Of a DNA stretch of 64,000 nt, positions 19,203-28,040 are shown one piece after another. The DNA lies in assembly GCF_040739495.1 (NCBI RefSeq), contig NZ_CP145263.1, positions 1,426,001 through 1,490,000 on the forward strand, in the 5' to 3' direction. Both the position numbers and the translations under genes were made by a program. The stretch comes from Staphylococcus capitis subsp. capitis. Lineage in GTDB: Bacteria > Bacillota > Bacilli > Staphylococcales > Staphylococcaceae. The notes under the pieces are model-generated. The model was not told where the DNA came from. It searched no databases and worked only from the letters and a program-made list of their open reading frames with translations. Each line of letters opens with the position of its first letter. The first letter of the stretch is position 1.

Positions 19203-19299
19203 TTTAAACATTTTCGCTTTAAAGTGCTAAAAAGTTATTGAATACTCAACTCAAAAAGATTAAAATGGTGGATATATTTAAATAGATGGGAGACACCAT

Positions 19300-20748
19300 A
19301 TGGAAGATAACAATATGAAACGTGGACTCAATTCGAGACACATATCCATGATTGCAATTGGTGGCGCTATCGGAACGGGATTATTTGTTGCAACTGGTAG
19401 TGTAATTTCGCAAGCAGGTCCCGGTGGCGCTATATTAGCTTATATACTAATAGGGATTATGCTTTACTTTTTAATGTCATCTATTGGAGAATTGGCAACT
19501 TTTTACCCAGTATCAGGATCATTTAGTTCTTACTCAACGCGCTTTGTTGATCCATCTCTAGGTTTCACGATGGGATGGCTATATTGGGGAATGTGGTCAC
19601 TCGTTACAAGTGTAGACGTTATTGTAGCATCGAATGTCCTCCAATTCTGGGACGTATTTAAAGTACTTAGTCCTCTAGTTTGGAGTTTAATATTTTTAAC
19701 TTTTATTTTCTTAATTAATATCTTTTCAGTCAAAGCTTTTGGAGAAACGGAATTTTGGTTATCACTTATCAAAGTAATAACAATAATTGTTTTTATCATC
19801 TTTGGCGTATTAATGATATTTGGTATATTAGGTGGCCATTCTTATGGTTTTGAAAATTATACTAAAGGTCAAGCACCATTTGTGGGTGGTATATCAGGAA
19901 TACTAAGCGTATTACTAGTAGCTGGTTTCTCTGTAGGTGGAACTGAAGTCGTCGCAGTTACCGCAGGCGAATCAAATAATCCTCAGAAATCGATGCCTAA
20001 AGCTATCAAACAAGTATTTTGGAGAATTCTTTTATTCTATGTATTATCTATCGCTGTGATAGCAGCTATTATACCTTATACAGATCCTTTATTATTAAAT
20101 GAGCATGAATCTGTTTCCCAAAGTCCGTTTACTATCGTATTTGATAGAATTGGAATCGCATTTGCTGCATCTGTCATTAATGCGGTTATCTTAACTTCAT
20201 TATTATCAGCAGCAAATTCAGGAATCTATACTACGAGTAGAATGCTATTTTCTCTAAGCGCCGATGGCCAAGCTCCTAAATTTTTCGGCAAATTAAATCA
20301 ACAAACGAAATTACCTATTCGTGCGTTAGTCACAACATACATTCTTATAATACTTGTTATAGTATATGCAAATTTCAATGCAAATGCTGTGTTTAATCTA
20401 TTAAACATAATTGGTTCAATGGTTATTGTAGTGTGGGGATCAAGTATTTGGTCTCAAATTAGATTGCGTCGCGCCATTAAACGTCAAGGTAAAAATCCTG
20501 ATGAATTACTACCTTATAAAGCACCGTTTTATCCAATAGGAGCAGTTATAGTAATTATTACATTATTTTTTTTACTATTAGGTAATTCTTACGGTAGTAT
20601 TATTACTGGAGATTTTTTAAGTGTTTTAAGAAACTTTGCACCTATTATTATTCTTGCAATTATTTATTTCGTGCATAAATTACTTAAACGCACGCATTTT
20701 GTAAAATTAGAAGAAATGGATTTAACTTCTCACAATTATAAAAATTAA
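19300..20748 (+). CDS. LysP-like amino acid permease (APC family)
   Basis: Proton-coupled amino-acid uptake protein with about 12 membrane helices, 482 aa. The N-terminus MKRGLNSRHISMIAIGGAIGTGLF and the block PGGAILAYILIGIMLYFLMSSIGELATFYPVSGSF resemble enterobacterial LysP closely, suggesting lysine or another basic amino acid; staphylococci have several such paralogues, so the substrate is uncertain. GGGAG precedes the ATG at 19300; an ATG 5 codons later is also possible. A CodY box upstream fits derepression during amino-acid starvation. No lysine riboswitch was seen in the 218-bp leader. Confidence 0.82.
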   Translation: MEDNNMKRGLNSRHISMIAIGGAIGTGLFVATGSVISQAGPGGAILAYILIGIMLYFLMSSIGELATFYPVSGSFSSYSTRFVDPSLGFTMGWLYWGMWSLVTSVDVIVASNVLQFWDVFKVLSPLVWSLIFLTFIFLINIFSVKAFGETEFWLSLIKVITIIVFIIFGVLMIFGILGGHSYGFENYTKGQAPFVGGISGILSVLLVAGFSVGGTEVVAVTAGESNNPQKSMPKAIKQVFWRILLFYVLSIAVIAAIIPYTDPLLLNEHESVSQSPFTIVFDRIGIAFAASVINAVILTSLLSAANSGIYTTSRMLFSLSADGQAPKFFGKLNQQTKLPIRALVTTYILIILVIVYANFNANAVFNLLNIIGSMVIVVWGSSIWSQIRLRRAIKRQGKNPDELLPYKAPFYPIGAVIVIITLFFLLLGNSYGSIITGDFLSVLRNFAPIIILAIIYFVHKLLKRTHFVKLEEMDLTSHNYKN

Positions 20749-20756
20749 TTTTATAA

Positions 20757-20790
20757 GCGATAGTTCTTTATAAGAATTGTCGCCTTTTTA
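20757..20790 (+). terminator. Permease gene terminator
   Basis: GCGATAGTTCTT pairs with AGAATTGTCGC (with a G-U) around a short loop and is followed by TTTTT, 9 bp past the permease stop. Confidence 0.85.
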
Positions 20791-20920
20791 TCTTATTTCT
20801 TTCATTAATCGATTGAATTCTTTTTAGAAAATAAACTTCTTTCATAGCAACTTTGAATATTTTATGTTTAAAAGTAATCATGTATAATATAAGTAATAAA
20901 AAGGTTTAGAGGTGGATAAC

Positions 20921-21235
20921 ATGGTTGGACAAACTAACTTATTCGATGATGTTATAAAACAAGATGAACGTTTTGTCATTGTGGTTCAAGCCCTTGAAGA
21001 AAAAAATGGTAATTTACTAAAACACACGTTAAGGGAATACCCTAGTTTAAAACATGATCAAATGAATGATTTATTTACACATCTCAAAGATGTATTTTTG
21101 GAAGAACCCTTTGAAGACAATCAATCAGCTTTTACTATTACAGTATATACAAACCTTGATTACGCTGCTGACCAAGTTTATGCACACGTCAAACGTTACA
21201 AAGGTAAACATGATTGGACACACACTGCCAAATAA
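20921..21235 (+). CDS. Conserved hypothetical protein, 104 aa
   Basis: Soluble acidic protein, 104 aa, with no membrane segment, signal or known motif that I recognise. It begins MVGQTNLFDDVIKQDERFVI and ends in a basic KRYKGKHDWTHTAK tail. The ATG at 20921 lies 5 nt after GAGGTGG; an in-frame GTG three codons earlier overlaps the ribosome site and is rejected. It is a single-gene unit with promoter-like sequence upstream (TATAATATAAG near 20883) and its own terminator. A gene at this place is usual in staphylococci, but the function is unknown. Confidence 0.7.
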   Translation: MVGQTNLFDDVIKQDERFVIVVQALEEKNGNLLKHTLREYPSLKHDQMNDLFTHLKDVFLEEPFEDNQSAFTITVYTNLDYAADQVYAHVKRYKGKHDWTHTAK

Positions 21236-21273
21236 AATAAGTCAAATATCAAATTATGATAATACAAAAATAT

Positions 21274-21309
21274 GGACTGGCAAGATTAACACCTCTTACC
21301 AGTCCTTTT
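21274..21309 (+). terminator. Terminator of the 104-aa gene
   Basis: GGACTGG (21274-21280) pairs with CCAGTCC (21299-21305), extended by AAGA/TCTT, followed by TTTT. Confidence 0.85.
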
Positions 21310-21352
21310 AATTATGTTTAAAGCTATATTTTTAGCAATTTTTTATTGTTAA

Positions 21353-22156
21353 TCAAATCAATTTCTTCAACATATGAGGAATACCTTCTGAGTCATTATC
21401 CAAGGTAACTTCATCGGCACTCTCTTTAAGTTCTTCACTAGCATTACCCATCGCAACGGAATAGCCAGCAACCTCAAACATAGATTGATCATTTAAACTA
21501 TCTCCAAACACCACTACTTCTTCTAGATTAATATTCTCTTTTTTGCATAGTGCTTTAATAGCATTTCCTTTGGAGACATCTTTAGCCATAAACTCTAAGA
21601 AAAATGGTTTACTAGTCGTTACATCTATATCCTTATTGAAAAAACCATTTAAATCTATACGTGCTTCAGTAATGTTACCTACATAATCTACGCCCATCAC
21701 TTTAGGAACATCACGAGAAATATAAGATTTAATATCTTTAACTCTTTTCATAGGTAGCCCTGTCAATTCAGATTCAATATTCATATATTCGTGATCGCTA
21801 TCATGGATAATATAACCGTTATCATACGTTAAAACTAGAAAGCCTCGTTCTCTACAATAATCTACAATTAAATCAAAATTATCTTTCGAAACTGTTTTAC
21901 TTACTTCAACTTCTTCATTAGACATTTTGATTGTTTTACCACCATTGTAGCTAATAATAAAACTCTCATTATGATTTAACTGCAATTCTCTAGCTACTGG
22001 AATCATCCCTTCCGTAGGTCTACCAGATGCTAAAACTACGCTATATCCTTTATCTTGAATATCAATCAAATATGATTTAGTTTCGGGTGACACTTCATTG
22101 TCGCTATTCATTAGAGTATCATCCATATCCAAAACTACCATTTTAAATTTACTCAT
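21353..22156 (-). CDS. Cof-type HAD phosphatase
   Basis: HAD-superfamily hydrolase of the Cof/YkrA type, 267 aa, expected to dephosphorylate sugar phosphates or related metabolites. Motif I is DMDDTL (about residues 10-15), motif II the S of LASGRP, motif III Lys near SKGNAIKALC, motif IV GDSLNDQSMFEVAG. The ATG beginning MSKFKMVVLDMDD was chosen over a TTG 11 codons upstream because GGAAGGAG lies between them. It follows thrB on the same strand and is likely co-transcribed with the threonine genes, yet it remains intact. The substrate is unknown. Confidence 0.88.
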   Translation of the reverse strand: MSKFKMVVLDMDDTLMNSDNEVSPETKSYLIDIQDKGYSVVLASGRPTEGMIPVARELQLNHNESFIISYNGGKTIKMSNEEVEVSKTVSKDNFDLIVDYCRERGFLVLTYDNGYIIHDSDHEYMNIESELTGLPMKRVKDIKSYISRDVPKVMGVDYVGNITEARIDLNGFFNKDIDVTTSKPFFLEFMAKDVSKGNAIKALCKKENINLEEVVVFGDSLNDQSMFEVAGYSVAMGNASEELKESADEVTLDNDSEGIPHMLKKLI

Positions 22157-22219
22157 ATAGCAAAAGAACTCCTTCCGTGACTTAATCAAAAATCATTCTT
22201 ATCCATATTTTACAATAAT

Positions 22220-23140
22220 TTAGGACTTTAGGTACACAACTTCTTCTATAACGCCGCTCTCATTAATTGTAGCAAGTTCAGAGGTACAATGAGTTATTTG
22301 ATCTCTTAGTACTCTAACTAATTCACCACTACGTTCTCTACGGCTTAAAGTTAAAATTGTAGGACCTGCACCGCTGATGACAGTTGCATATGCTTCGTGT
22401 TGTCGCGATAGTTGACGAACTTCTTCAAACTCTGGAATAAGATGCTGTCTAAATGGTTCATGAAACCCATCTTGTTCCATCATTTTACCTGCTAACTCAT
22501 ATTTATGTTGAATTAAAGCACATATCATAGTATTACTAATCGCACTATTTTGTACTGCTTTTCTGTAGGAAAAGGTTTCAGGCAAGGCATTTCTAGAGTC
22601 TTCAGTACGTAATTCGTAAGGCGGGATTGTTAAAATAATATCAACCTTAGGTACATCAATACGCGTAACATCTGTTACTTTAGTGTCCGGATTATAATAT
22701 CCAGAGATGAGTCCGCCATAGATTGTTGGAGCAACATTGTCAGGATGACCTTCAATTTCAGTAGCTAATTGTAATAACTCGTATTGCGATAATTGAATAT
22801 TACCAAAATAGTTTGCGATATATAAAGCGTCCACTAGCGCTGAAGCAGAGGAACCTAGTCCTCTAGCTAGTGGGATATCACTTCTCATTTCGATTTGTAA
22901 ACAAGGTAATGTTACATCATATTTTAATGCAACCTCTTGAGCAACTTTATAGATATAATTACTTTCATCTTTGGGTAATGTTTCTAATTCAGGACTTTAA
23001 TATAAGAATTCCCAATCATGTCCATCTATTTTTTTAATAGACATGTATAAATATTTATCTAGTGCCATTCCTATTGAATCAAAACCTACGCCTAAATTAG
23101 CAGTTGATGCCGGAATTTTAAGTTTCAAAACTTCTTCCAT
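22220..23140 (-). pseudogene. thrB: Homoserine kinase, broken by a nonsense codon
   Basis: Homoserine kinase phosphorylates homoserine before the last step to threonine. From ATG 23140 the reading runs 47 codons ([20 protein letters not shown]...) to TAA at 22997-22999. The same frame continues at once with [17 protein letters not shown] and the GHMP ATP loop [17 protein letters not shown] to a natural end at 22220, giving a full-length frame of about 306 codons. A single base change (a Tyr codon to TAA, judging from staphylococcal homologues) explains it. The restart at ATG 22888 would lack the N-terminal substrate region. Activity is very unlikely without suppression. Confidence 0.9.
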
Positions 23141-24202
23141 ATCAAATTGCCCTTTAATGTATTTGATTATACTGTCCTTGTCATTTGGTAACGGTTGAAT
23201 TGGGTTATCTAGTAAGGAGATTGCTGTATCTGGGTCTTTTAATCCATTACCAGTTAAAATAGCCACTACTTTTTTACCTTTAGGAAGTTTTCCTGCTCTG
23301 TGAAGTTTAATTAAACCTGCGATGGATGCGTTACTTGCTGGCTCACTAAATACACCTTCATTTGTAGTCATTAACTGATAAGCTTCAAGAATTTCGTCAT
23401 CTGTTACACTATCAATTAATCCATTAGATTCTTCTAACGCTTTAACTGCTTTCTGCCAACTTGCTGGATTACCTATACGGATAGCTGTCGCAACTGTTTC
23501 TGGATTTTTAATAACTTTATTTTGAACAATTGGAGCTGCGCCTGCTGCTTGGAAGCCGAATAATTGAGGTAATTGGCTACCTTTTTTCTCATTAAATTCT
23601 TTAAAACCTTTCCAATAAGCAGTAATATTCCCAGCATTACCAACAGGAATTGCTAATACGTCTGGAGCTTGTTCTAACTGTTCAACAATTTCAAACGCCC
23701 CAGTTTTCTGCCCTTCAATTCTAAAAGGATTCACTGAGTTTACTAATTCAATATCACTATTTTCTTCCGCTATTTCTTTTACAATTTCTAGTGCTTCATC
23801 AAAGTTCCCTTCAATTGAAACAATTTCTGCGCCATACATGACAGCTTGCGATAATTTTCCAAGTGCAATCTTACCTTCAGGAATAACTACAATTGCTTTC
23901 AAACCTGCTCGTGCAGCATAAGCTGCTGCTGAAGCCGATGTGTTTCCTGTAGATGCACATATCACTATCTTTTTGCCTTGTTCCTTAGCTTTAGTGACCG
24001 CCATAACCATGCCACGATCTTTAAATGATCCTGTAGGATTGGCACCTTCATATTTAACATACAACTCTATTTCAAGCTTTTCAGATAACTTTTTACAATA
24101 AATAAGTGGCGTACTGCCCTCGTTAAGGGTAATCTGAGGTGTTTCTTCGTTAACTGGTAAATACTCATTAAATTCTTGTACTAATCCTTGCCATCTTTTC
24201 AT
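22997..24202 (-). CDS. thrC: Threonine synthase, stop lost and fused to ThrB start
   Basis: Threonine synthase converts O-phosphohomoserine to threonine using PLP. The core is intact: the PLP lysine in [13 protein letters not shown], the phosphate-binding [13 protein letters not shown], and a full-length body of about 350 residues beginning [16 protein letters not shown]. The usual stop near IKYIKG is missing: the text reads GGGCAATTTGATATGG, where one more G would give GGG GCA ATT TGA. Translation therefore runs in frame into thrB and adds its first 47 residues, ending at the thrB nonsense codon (401 aa). The tail might be tolerated, but with hom and thrB broken the enzyme has no substrate from this locus. 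Confidence 0.85.
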   Translation of the reverse strand: MKRWQGLVQEFNEYLPVNEETPQITLNEGSTPLIYCKKLSEKLEIELYVKYEGANPTGSFKDRGMVMAVTKAKEQGKKIVICASTGNTSASAAAYAARAGLKAIVVIPEGKIALGKLSQAVMYGAEIVSIEGNFDEALEIVKEIAEENSDIELVNSVNPFRIEGQKTGAFEIVEQLEQAPDVLAIPVGNAGNITAYWKGFKEFNEKKGSQLPQLFGFQAAGAAPIVQNKVIKNPETVATAIRIGNPASWQKAVKALEESNGLIDSVTDDEILEAYQLMTTNEGVFSEPASNASIAGLIKLHRAGKLPKGKKVVAILTGNGLKDPDTAISLLDNPIQPLPNDKDSIIKYIKGQFDMEEVLKLKIPASTANLGVGFDSIGMALDKYLYMSIKKIDGHDWEFLY

Positions 24203-24207
24203 ATTTA

Positions 24208-25481
24208 TTAAACTCCTTCTACAGGATAAATCTTTTCAACTTCATATCCTGATTTATTTAGAACATTCTCTGGAGATTGATCCAATCCTGTAATAATCAC
24301 TGCAACCGTATTATCGTCTCTTTCAACAATTTGAAGAGATTTATGTAACGGCAACTGCGCTTTAATGTCATTCTCGATTTTTTCAACAGTTAATTGATTA
24401 TTTTGTAAAACAACGTAGTAATTTAACTTTTCTTGGATTACTACTGGTTCTTCCCCATCCATCATCTCTCTTGTTTCATCGGTTTTTAATTCAAAATGAG
24501 GTGGCAACGTGTGAAGGTTCGATTCAAAGAATAAAGCAACATTGAGTAAATCACTTACTACAGCACTTCCCGTAGCTAAACTACCGGCACCTTTACCATA
24601 AAACATTGTGTCACCTACAGCATCGCCTACAACATAAATGGCGTTATATTCATTTTCAACAGCTGCAAGTTGATGCGTCTTATGAATAAGTGTTGGTTCA
24701 ACTGAAGCGTGAACATGACCATTTTCATAAGTACCTTTACCAATTAGCTTTATTTTAAAGCCTAATTGATCAGCAGCATTAATATCTGATAATGTAGTTC
24801 CACTAATACCAGTTAACTTCACATCATTAAGTTTAATCACTTGGTTAAATGATAGATAAGATGTAATAACAACTTTACGAGCAGCATCGACACCTTCTAC
24901 ATCATCTGTAGGGTCTGCTTCAGCAAACCCTAATCTTTGAGCTTCATCTAAAGCGTCTTCGAAATTTGTTTGCTCGCGTGTCATTTTAGAAAGAATAAAA
25001 TTAGAAGTTCCGTTCAAAATCCCCATAAATTTTGAAATATTATTAGCGTTCAAACCATTATTAATTGCATTAACAATTGGAATACCACCTGCAACACTTG
25101 CTTCAAATTTTAAGGCTACACCATTGCTCTCTGCTAAATCCTCCAACAGTTTTAAATGAACTGCTAATAAATCTTTGTTAGCAGTTATCACGTTTTTTTT
25201 TATGCAGTTCTTAACCAATCGACAGTAGGTTCTATACCACCCATAACTTCAACTACAATATCAATTGATTCGTCCCCTAATATCTCATCAATATCTTCAG
25301 TTAAATGATATTGGCTAATATTTAATGGACGTTTTTTTGATTTATCACGTACTAAAATATGCTTAATGACAATATCTTTATTGATGGTATCTTTAATTTG
25401 TTGCCTATTCTCCTCAATAATTTTTACAACACCTGATCCGACAGTTCCCAAACCAAGTAATGCAATATTCAATTCTTTCAT
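24208..25481 (-). pseudogene. hom: Homoserine dehydrogenase, frameshifted
   Basis: Homoserine dehydrogenase makes homoserine for threonine and methionine. The first 93 codons (MKELNIALLGLGTVGSGVV, a NAD(P) Rossmann motif) end at TAA 25200-25202 after DWLRTA. The remainder is in another frame, starting at KKNVITANKDLL and running through the catalytic domain and a C-terminal ACT domain to 24208. The break falls in a run of nine A (25193-25201). Total length is 2 mod 3, about 7 nt shorter than a typical 426-codon gene, so part of a short A-rich segment was probably lost. AGGAGG precedes the ATG. Confidence 0.92.
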
Positions 25482-25525
25482 GTATCATACCTCCTATTGT
25501 GCTTTTGATAAAAACAATTGTACAT

Positions 25526-25554
25526 TTGAAAAATACTAAATAATGGTTTAGTAT
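25526..25554 (+). promoter_or_regulatory. lysC promoter with overlapping palindrome
   Basis: TTGAAA (25526-25531), 17 bp, TAGTAT (25549-25554). The spacer and -10 form an inverted repeat, ATACTAAA-N6-TTTAGTAT (25533-25554), a candidate operator of unknown regulator. Confidence 0.5.
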
Positions 25555-25618
25555 AAAATCATTCTTAATTTTTGTAAAGTTCTTAATATTGAAAATATAA
25601 ATCTATAGTACCATGCTT

Positions 25619-25652
25619 AATCAGAAAACTGAATAGAATTTTCTGATTTTTT
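25619..25652 (+). terminator. Intrinsic terminator/attenuator ahead of lysC
   Basis: AATCAGAAAA (25619-25628) pairs perfectly with TTTTCTGATT (25639-25648) and is followed by TTTT, ending 17 nt before the lysC ATG. No gene upstream on this strand needs a terminator, so attenuation of lysC is plausible. The right arm also resembles a CodY box (12 of 15). No T-box motif or threonine-rich leader peptide was found. Confidence 0.55.
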
Positions 25653-25669
25653 AGAAAGGTTGATAGCTC

Positions 25670-27046
25670 ATGAAAGTTGCTAAATTCGGAGGTAGTTCTG
25701 TCTCCAATGCTAAACAAATTAAAAAAGTATTAGATATTGTAAATGAGGACCCTGAGCGCAAGATAATTATCGTTTCTGCCCCAGGAAAAAGAAGTAAAGA
25801 TGATACTAAAACAACTGATTTACTCATTCGTTTATATGAAAAAGTACTAAATGGTTTAGATTATCAAAGTAAGAAGAAAGAAATTATACAACGTTACGCT
25901 GATATTGTAAGAGAGTTAGTGATGGATAAAGAGATATTAACTACCATTGATGAAACGTTAGAACGATACATTAGTCAACTTTATGACAAACCTGCTCGTT
26001 TATATGATGCTTTATTATCTTGCGGAGAGGATTTTAATGCGCAATTAATTGCTTCATACAATAATAGTCAAGGTATTCCTACACGATACGTTTCTCCTAA
26101 AGAAGCTGGACTCACAGTGACAGATTTGCCACAACAAGCTCAAATTATAGATTCTTCATATGAGGATATTTATAAATTACGTGATTATAATGAAAAGCTT
26201 ATTATTCCCGGCTTCTTTGGAATTTCAAAAAATGATTATATTGTAACCTTCCCACGAGGTGGTTCAGATATTACTGGCGCTATTATCGCTAGAGGTGTAA
26301 AAGCATCACTTTATGAAAATTTCACTGATGTGTCAGGTATTTTCAAAGCAAACCCAACAATAATAGATAAGCCAGAGCTAATTGAAGAAATTACTTATAG
26401 AGAAATGCGGGAACTGTCATATGCTGGATTTGGAGTTTTTCATGATGAAGCTCTACAACCTTTATATAAAGATCGAATTCCTGTTGTAATAAAAAATACA
26501 AATCGTCCTAGCGATAAAGGTACTTATATTCGTCACGATAGAGAAATTAATTCAGAAAATGTAATTAGCGGTATAAGTTGCGACAAAGGCTTTACAGTTA
26601 TTAATATTAAGAAGTATTTGATGAATAGGTAGGTTGGATTTACATTAAAAATTCTAGCAGTATTAGAGGAGTTTAATATCTCATTCGATCATATGCCATC
26701 TGGTATTGATAATATCAGTATTATTATGCGTACTAATCAGATTAAAGGTAAGGAAAGTCAAGTTTTAAATGAAATAAGAAAACGGTGTGAGGTAGATGAA
26801 CTAAGCGTTGACCATGACTTATCTATATTAATGATTGTTGGAGAAGGAATGAATCAGGTAGTTGGTACAGCAAGTAAAATCACTCATGCACTTTCAGAGT
26901 CTAATATTAACTTGAAAATGATTAACCAAGGGGCTTCTGAAATATCAATGATGTTTGGTATACGAGTTGAAAATGCAGAGAAGGCTGTCCTTTCAACTTA
27001 TGAATTTTGTTACCATGGTATTTGTCTAAAAAATTTATGTTCATAA
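25670..27046 (+). pseudogene. lysC: Aspartate kinase of the threonine locus, nonsense codon
   Basis: Aspartokinase phosphorylates aspartate, the first step toward threonine, methionine and lysine. The frame from ATG 25670 holds the kinase domain (KFGGSS at 5-10, FPRGGSDITGA, DVSGIF) for 320 codons, then TAG at 26630-26632 replaces what should be a sense codon (GAG fits). The same frame continues with VGFTLKILAVLEEFNISFDHMPSGI and the ACT regulatory domains to 27046, giving the full 458-460 codon length. The truncated product keeps the catalytic domain but loses ACT control and probably stability. Staphylococci have a second aspartokinase in the dap operon, so lysine supply may survive. Confidence 0.9.
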
Positions 27047-27048
27047 AA

Positions 27049-27115
27049 CAAAAAGATTTCTACAATACATATACTACTTTAGTCTATTTTCAGTGTATGT
27101 CGTAGAAATCTTTTT
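27049..27115. terminator. Bidirectional terminator between lysC and the 197-aa gene
   Basis: AAAAGATTTCTAC (27051-27063) pairs with GTAGAAATCTTTT (27102-27114); A- and T-runs at the ends let it act on both convergent genes. It overlaps the last bases of the minus-strand gene. Confidence 0.8.
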
Positions 27116-27707
27116 ATGATATTTTCCTATTATTTATAACCGCTTCTTCAATGCGTTTCTTACCTACTACCAATTTTAAAATATAGAATTGATAATAACT
27201 GAGAGAATCAATCACAGCTTTATAATTTGAAAATTGATGATAATTTTGATCATCCATCAAATCATACATTAATACAATTTCAGGTTTGATATAATCTACA
27301 TTCCAGCTTAATGAATGAAAATAAATATTACTCTTCGGCAAGCGAATCTTACTATCTAATCTAAATATCCACTCATCATTTACTACATCATAAACAAAAA
27401 TATTGAGAACCATATTTCCATCTTTAAACACTTCGACATGGGCAACTTCAGGTAATGAAAGTTTTTTACTCTGTGGAACTATATTTGCTTTACTATAATA
27501 TTCTATAGTGAAATCTTTAGGTATAACTTTAAGGATTTCAATTAATTTTTTACGTTCAACGCAAATATCCACTTTGTTAGGTAACTTAAACTCATCATTT
27601 AAAAACAATTGCATCGCAACTTCGCCATGAAATTTAAATATATGAGTTGATGTATCCATTAATATCTTCACTATTTGATCTACAGGTTTTTGTGCTTCAA
27701 TTTTCAT
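27114..27707 (-). CDS. Hypothetical protein, possibly nucleotidyltransferase-fold
   Basis: A soluble 197-aa protein. The N-terminal part reads FKFHGEVAMQLFLNDEFK then PNKVDICVERKKLIEIL, loosely like the GG-x-A and D-x-D region of minimal nucleotidyltransferases (LinA or AbiEii type), and the tail IKPEIVLMYDLMDD...NYKAVIDSL resembles their C-terminal helices. However, the second catalytic acid is not evident, so this is only a fold guess and it may be inactive. AGAGGTG precedes the ATG. A perfect cre site sits just upstream, pointing to sugar control. Confidence 0.45.
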   Translation of the reverse strand: MKIEAQKPVDQIVKILMDTSTHIFKFHGEVAMQLFLNDEFKLPNKVDICVERKKLIEILKVIPKDFTIEYYSKANIVPQSKKLSLPEVAHVEVFKDGNMVLNIFVYDVVNDEWIFRLDSKIRLPKSNIYFHSLSWNVDYIKPEIVLMYDLMDDQNYHQFSNYKAVIDSLSYYQFYILKLVVGKKRIEEAVINNRKIS

Positions 27708-27722
27708 TCGTACACCTCTTTA

Positions 27723-27736
27723 AGCAAGCGCTTTCA
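27723..27736. promoter_or_regulatory. Perfect cre site ahead of the 197-aa gene
   Basis: On the minus strand TGAAAGCGCTTGCT matches TGWAARCGYTWNCW at all 14 positions. It lies 16 bp before the start codon, between promoter and ribosome site, where CcpA would block polymerase. Confidence 0.8.
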
Positions 27737-28040
27737 TAAATTTAATTATACATACGAAAATTACAATTATCAAACGTATATTTGTGAACATTTAGTAAAT
27801 TAAAATTAAAATTTTTATAAAGAATAGGCTTTGTATAAATATTAAATGTCAAAAAGAGTTATAATACGGTTTTTTGTATATCAATTAAAAATTTAAATTT
27901 CTTAAAGTTTTGTAAACATTAAATATAGCGCGAGTACGTTTAAGCATTATTTACACTCATAATCATTGAACTCGAAATTTAAGACGTATATAATTTGTTT
28001 TGAAATTAGAATTAAAATTTTAAGATTTGGGTGAATATTT
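27737..28040. other. Divergent intergenic region
   Basis: AT-rich 300 bp between the 197-aa gene (minus) and the NERD-like gene (plus). Apart from the adjacent cre site I see no clear operator, hairpin or small ORF. Confidence 0.4.

Noticed and set aside
19124..19299. Lysine riboswitch before the LysP-like permease
   Set aside because: The leader is too short and lacks the paired arms and terminator of the L box.
22997..24202. ThrC-ThrB as a deliberate bifunctional fusion
   Set aside because: The fused reading ends after only 47 ThrB residues at a nonsense codon, so no ThrB activity could result. A one-base loss is simpler.
24208..25481. Programmed frameshifting in hom
   Set aside because: The A-run could slip, but no stimulatory structure was seen, total length is short by several bases, and neighbouring genes are also broken.
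25482..25669. T-box leader before lysC
   Set aside because: No T-box motif (GGTGGNACCGCG) or specifier-loop layout is present; only a simple hairpin is seen.
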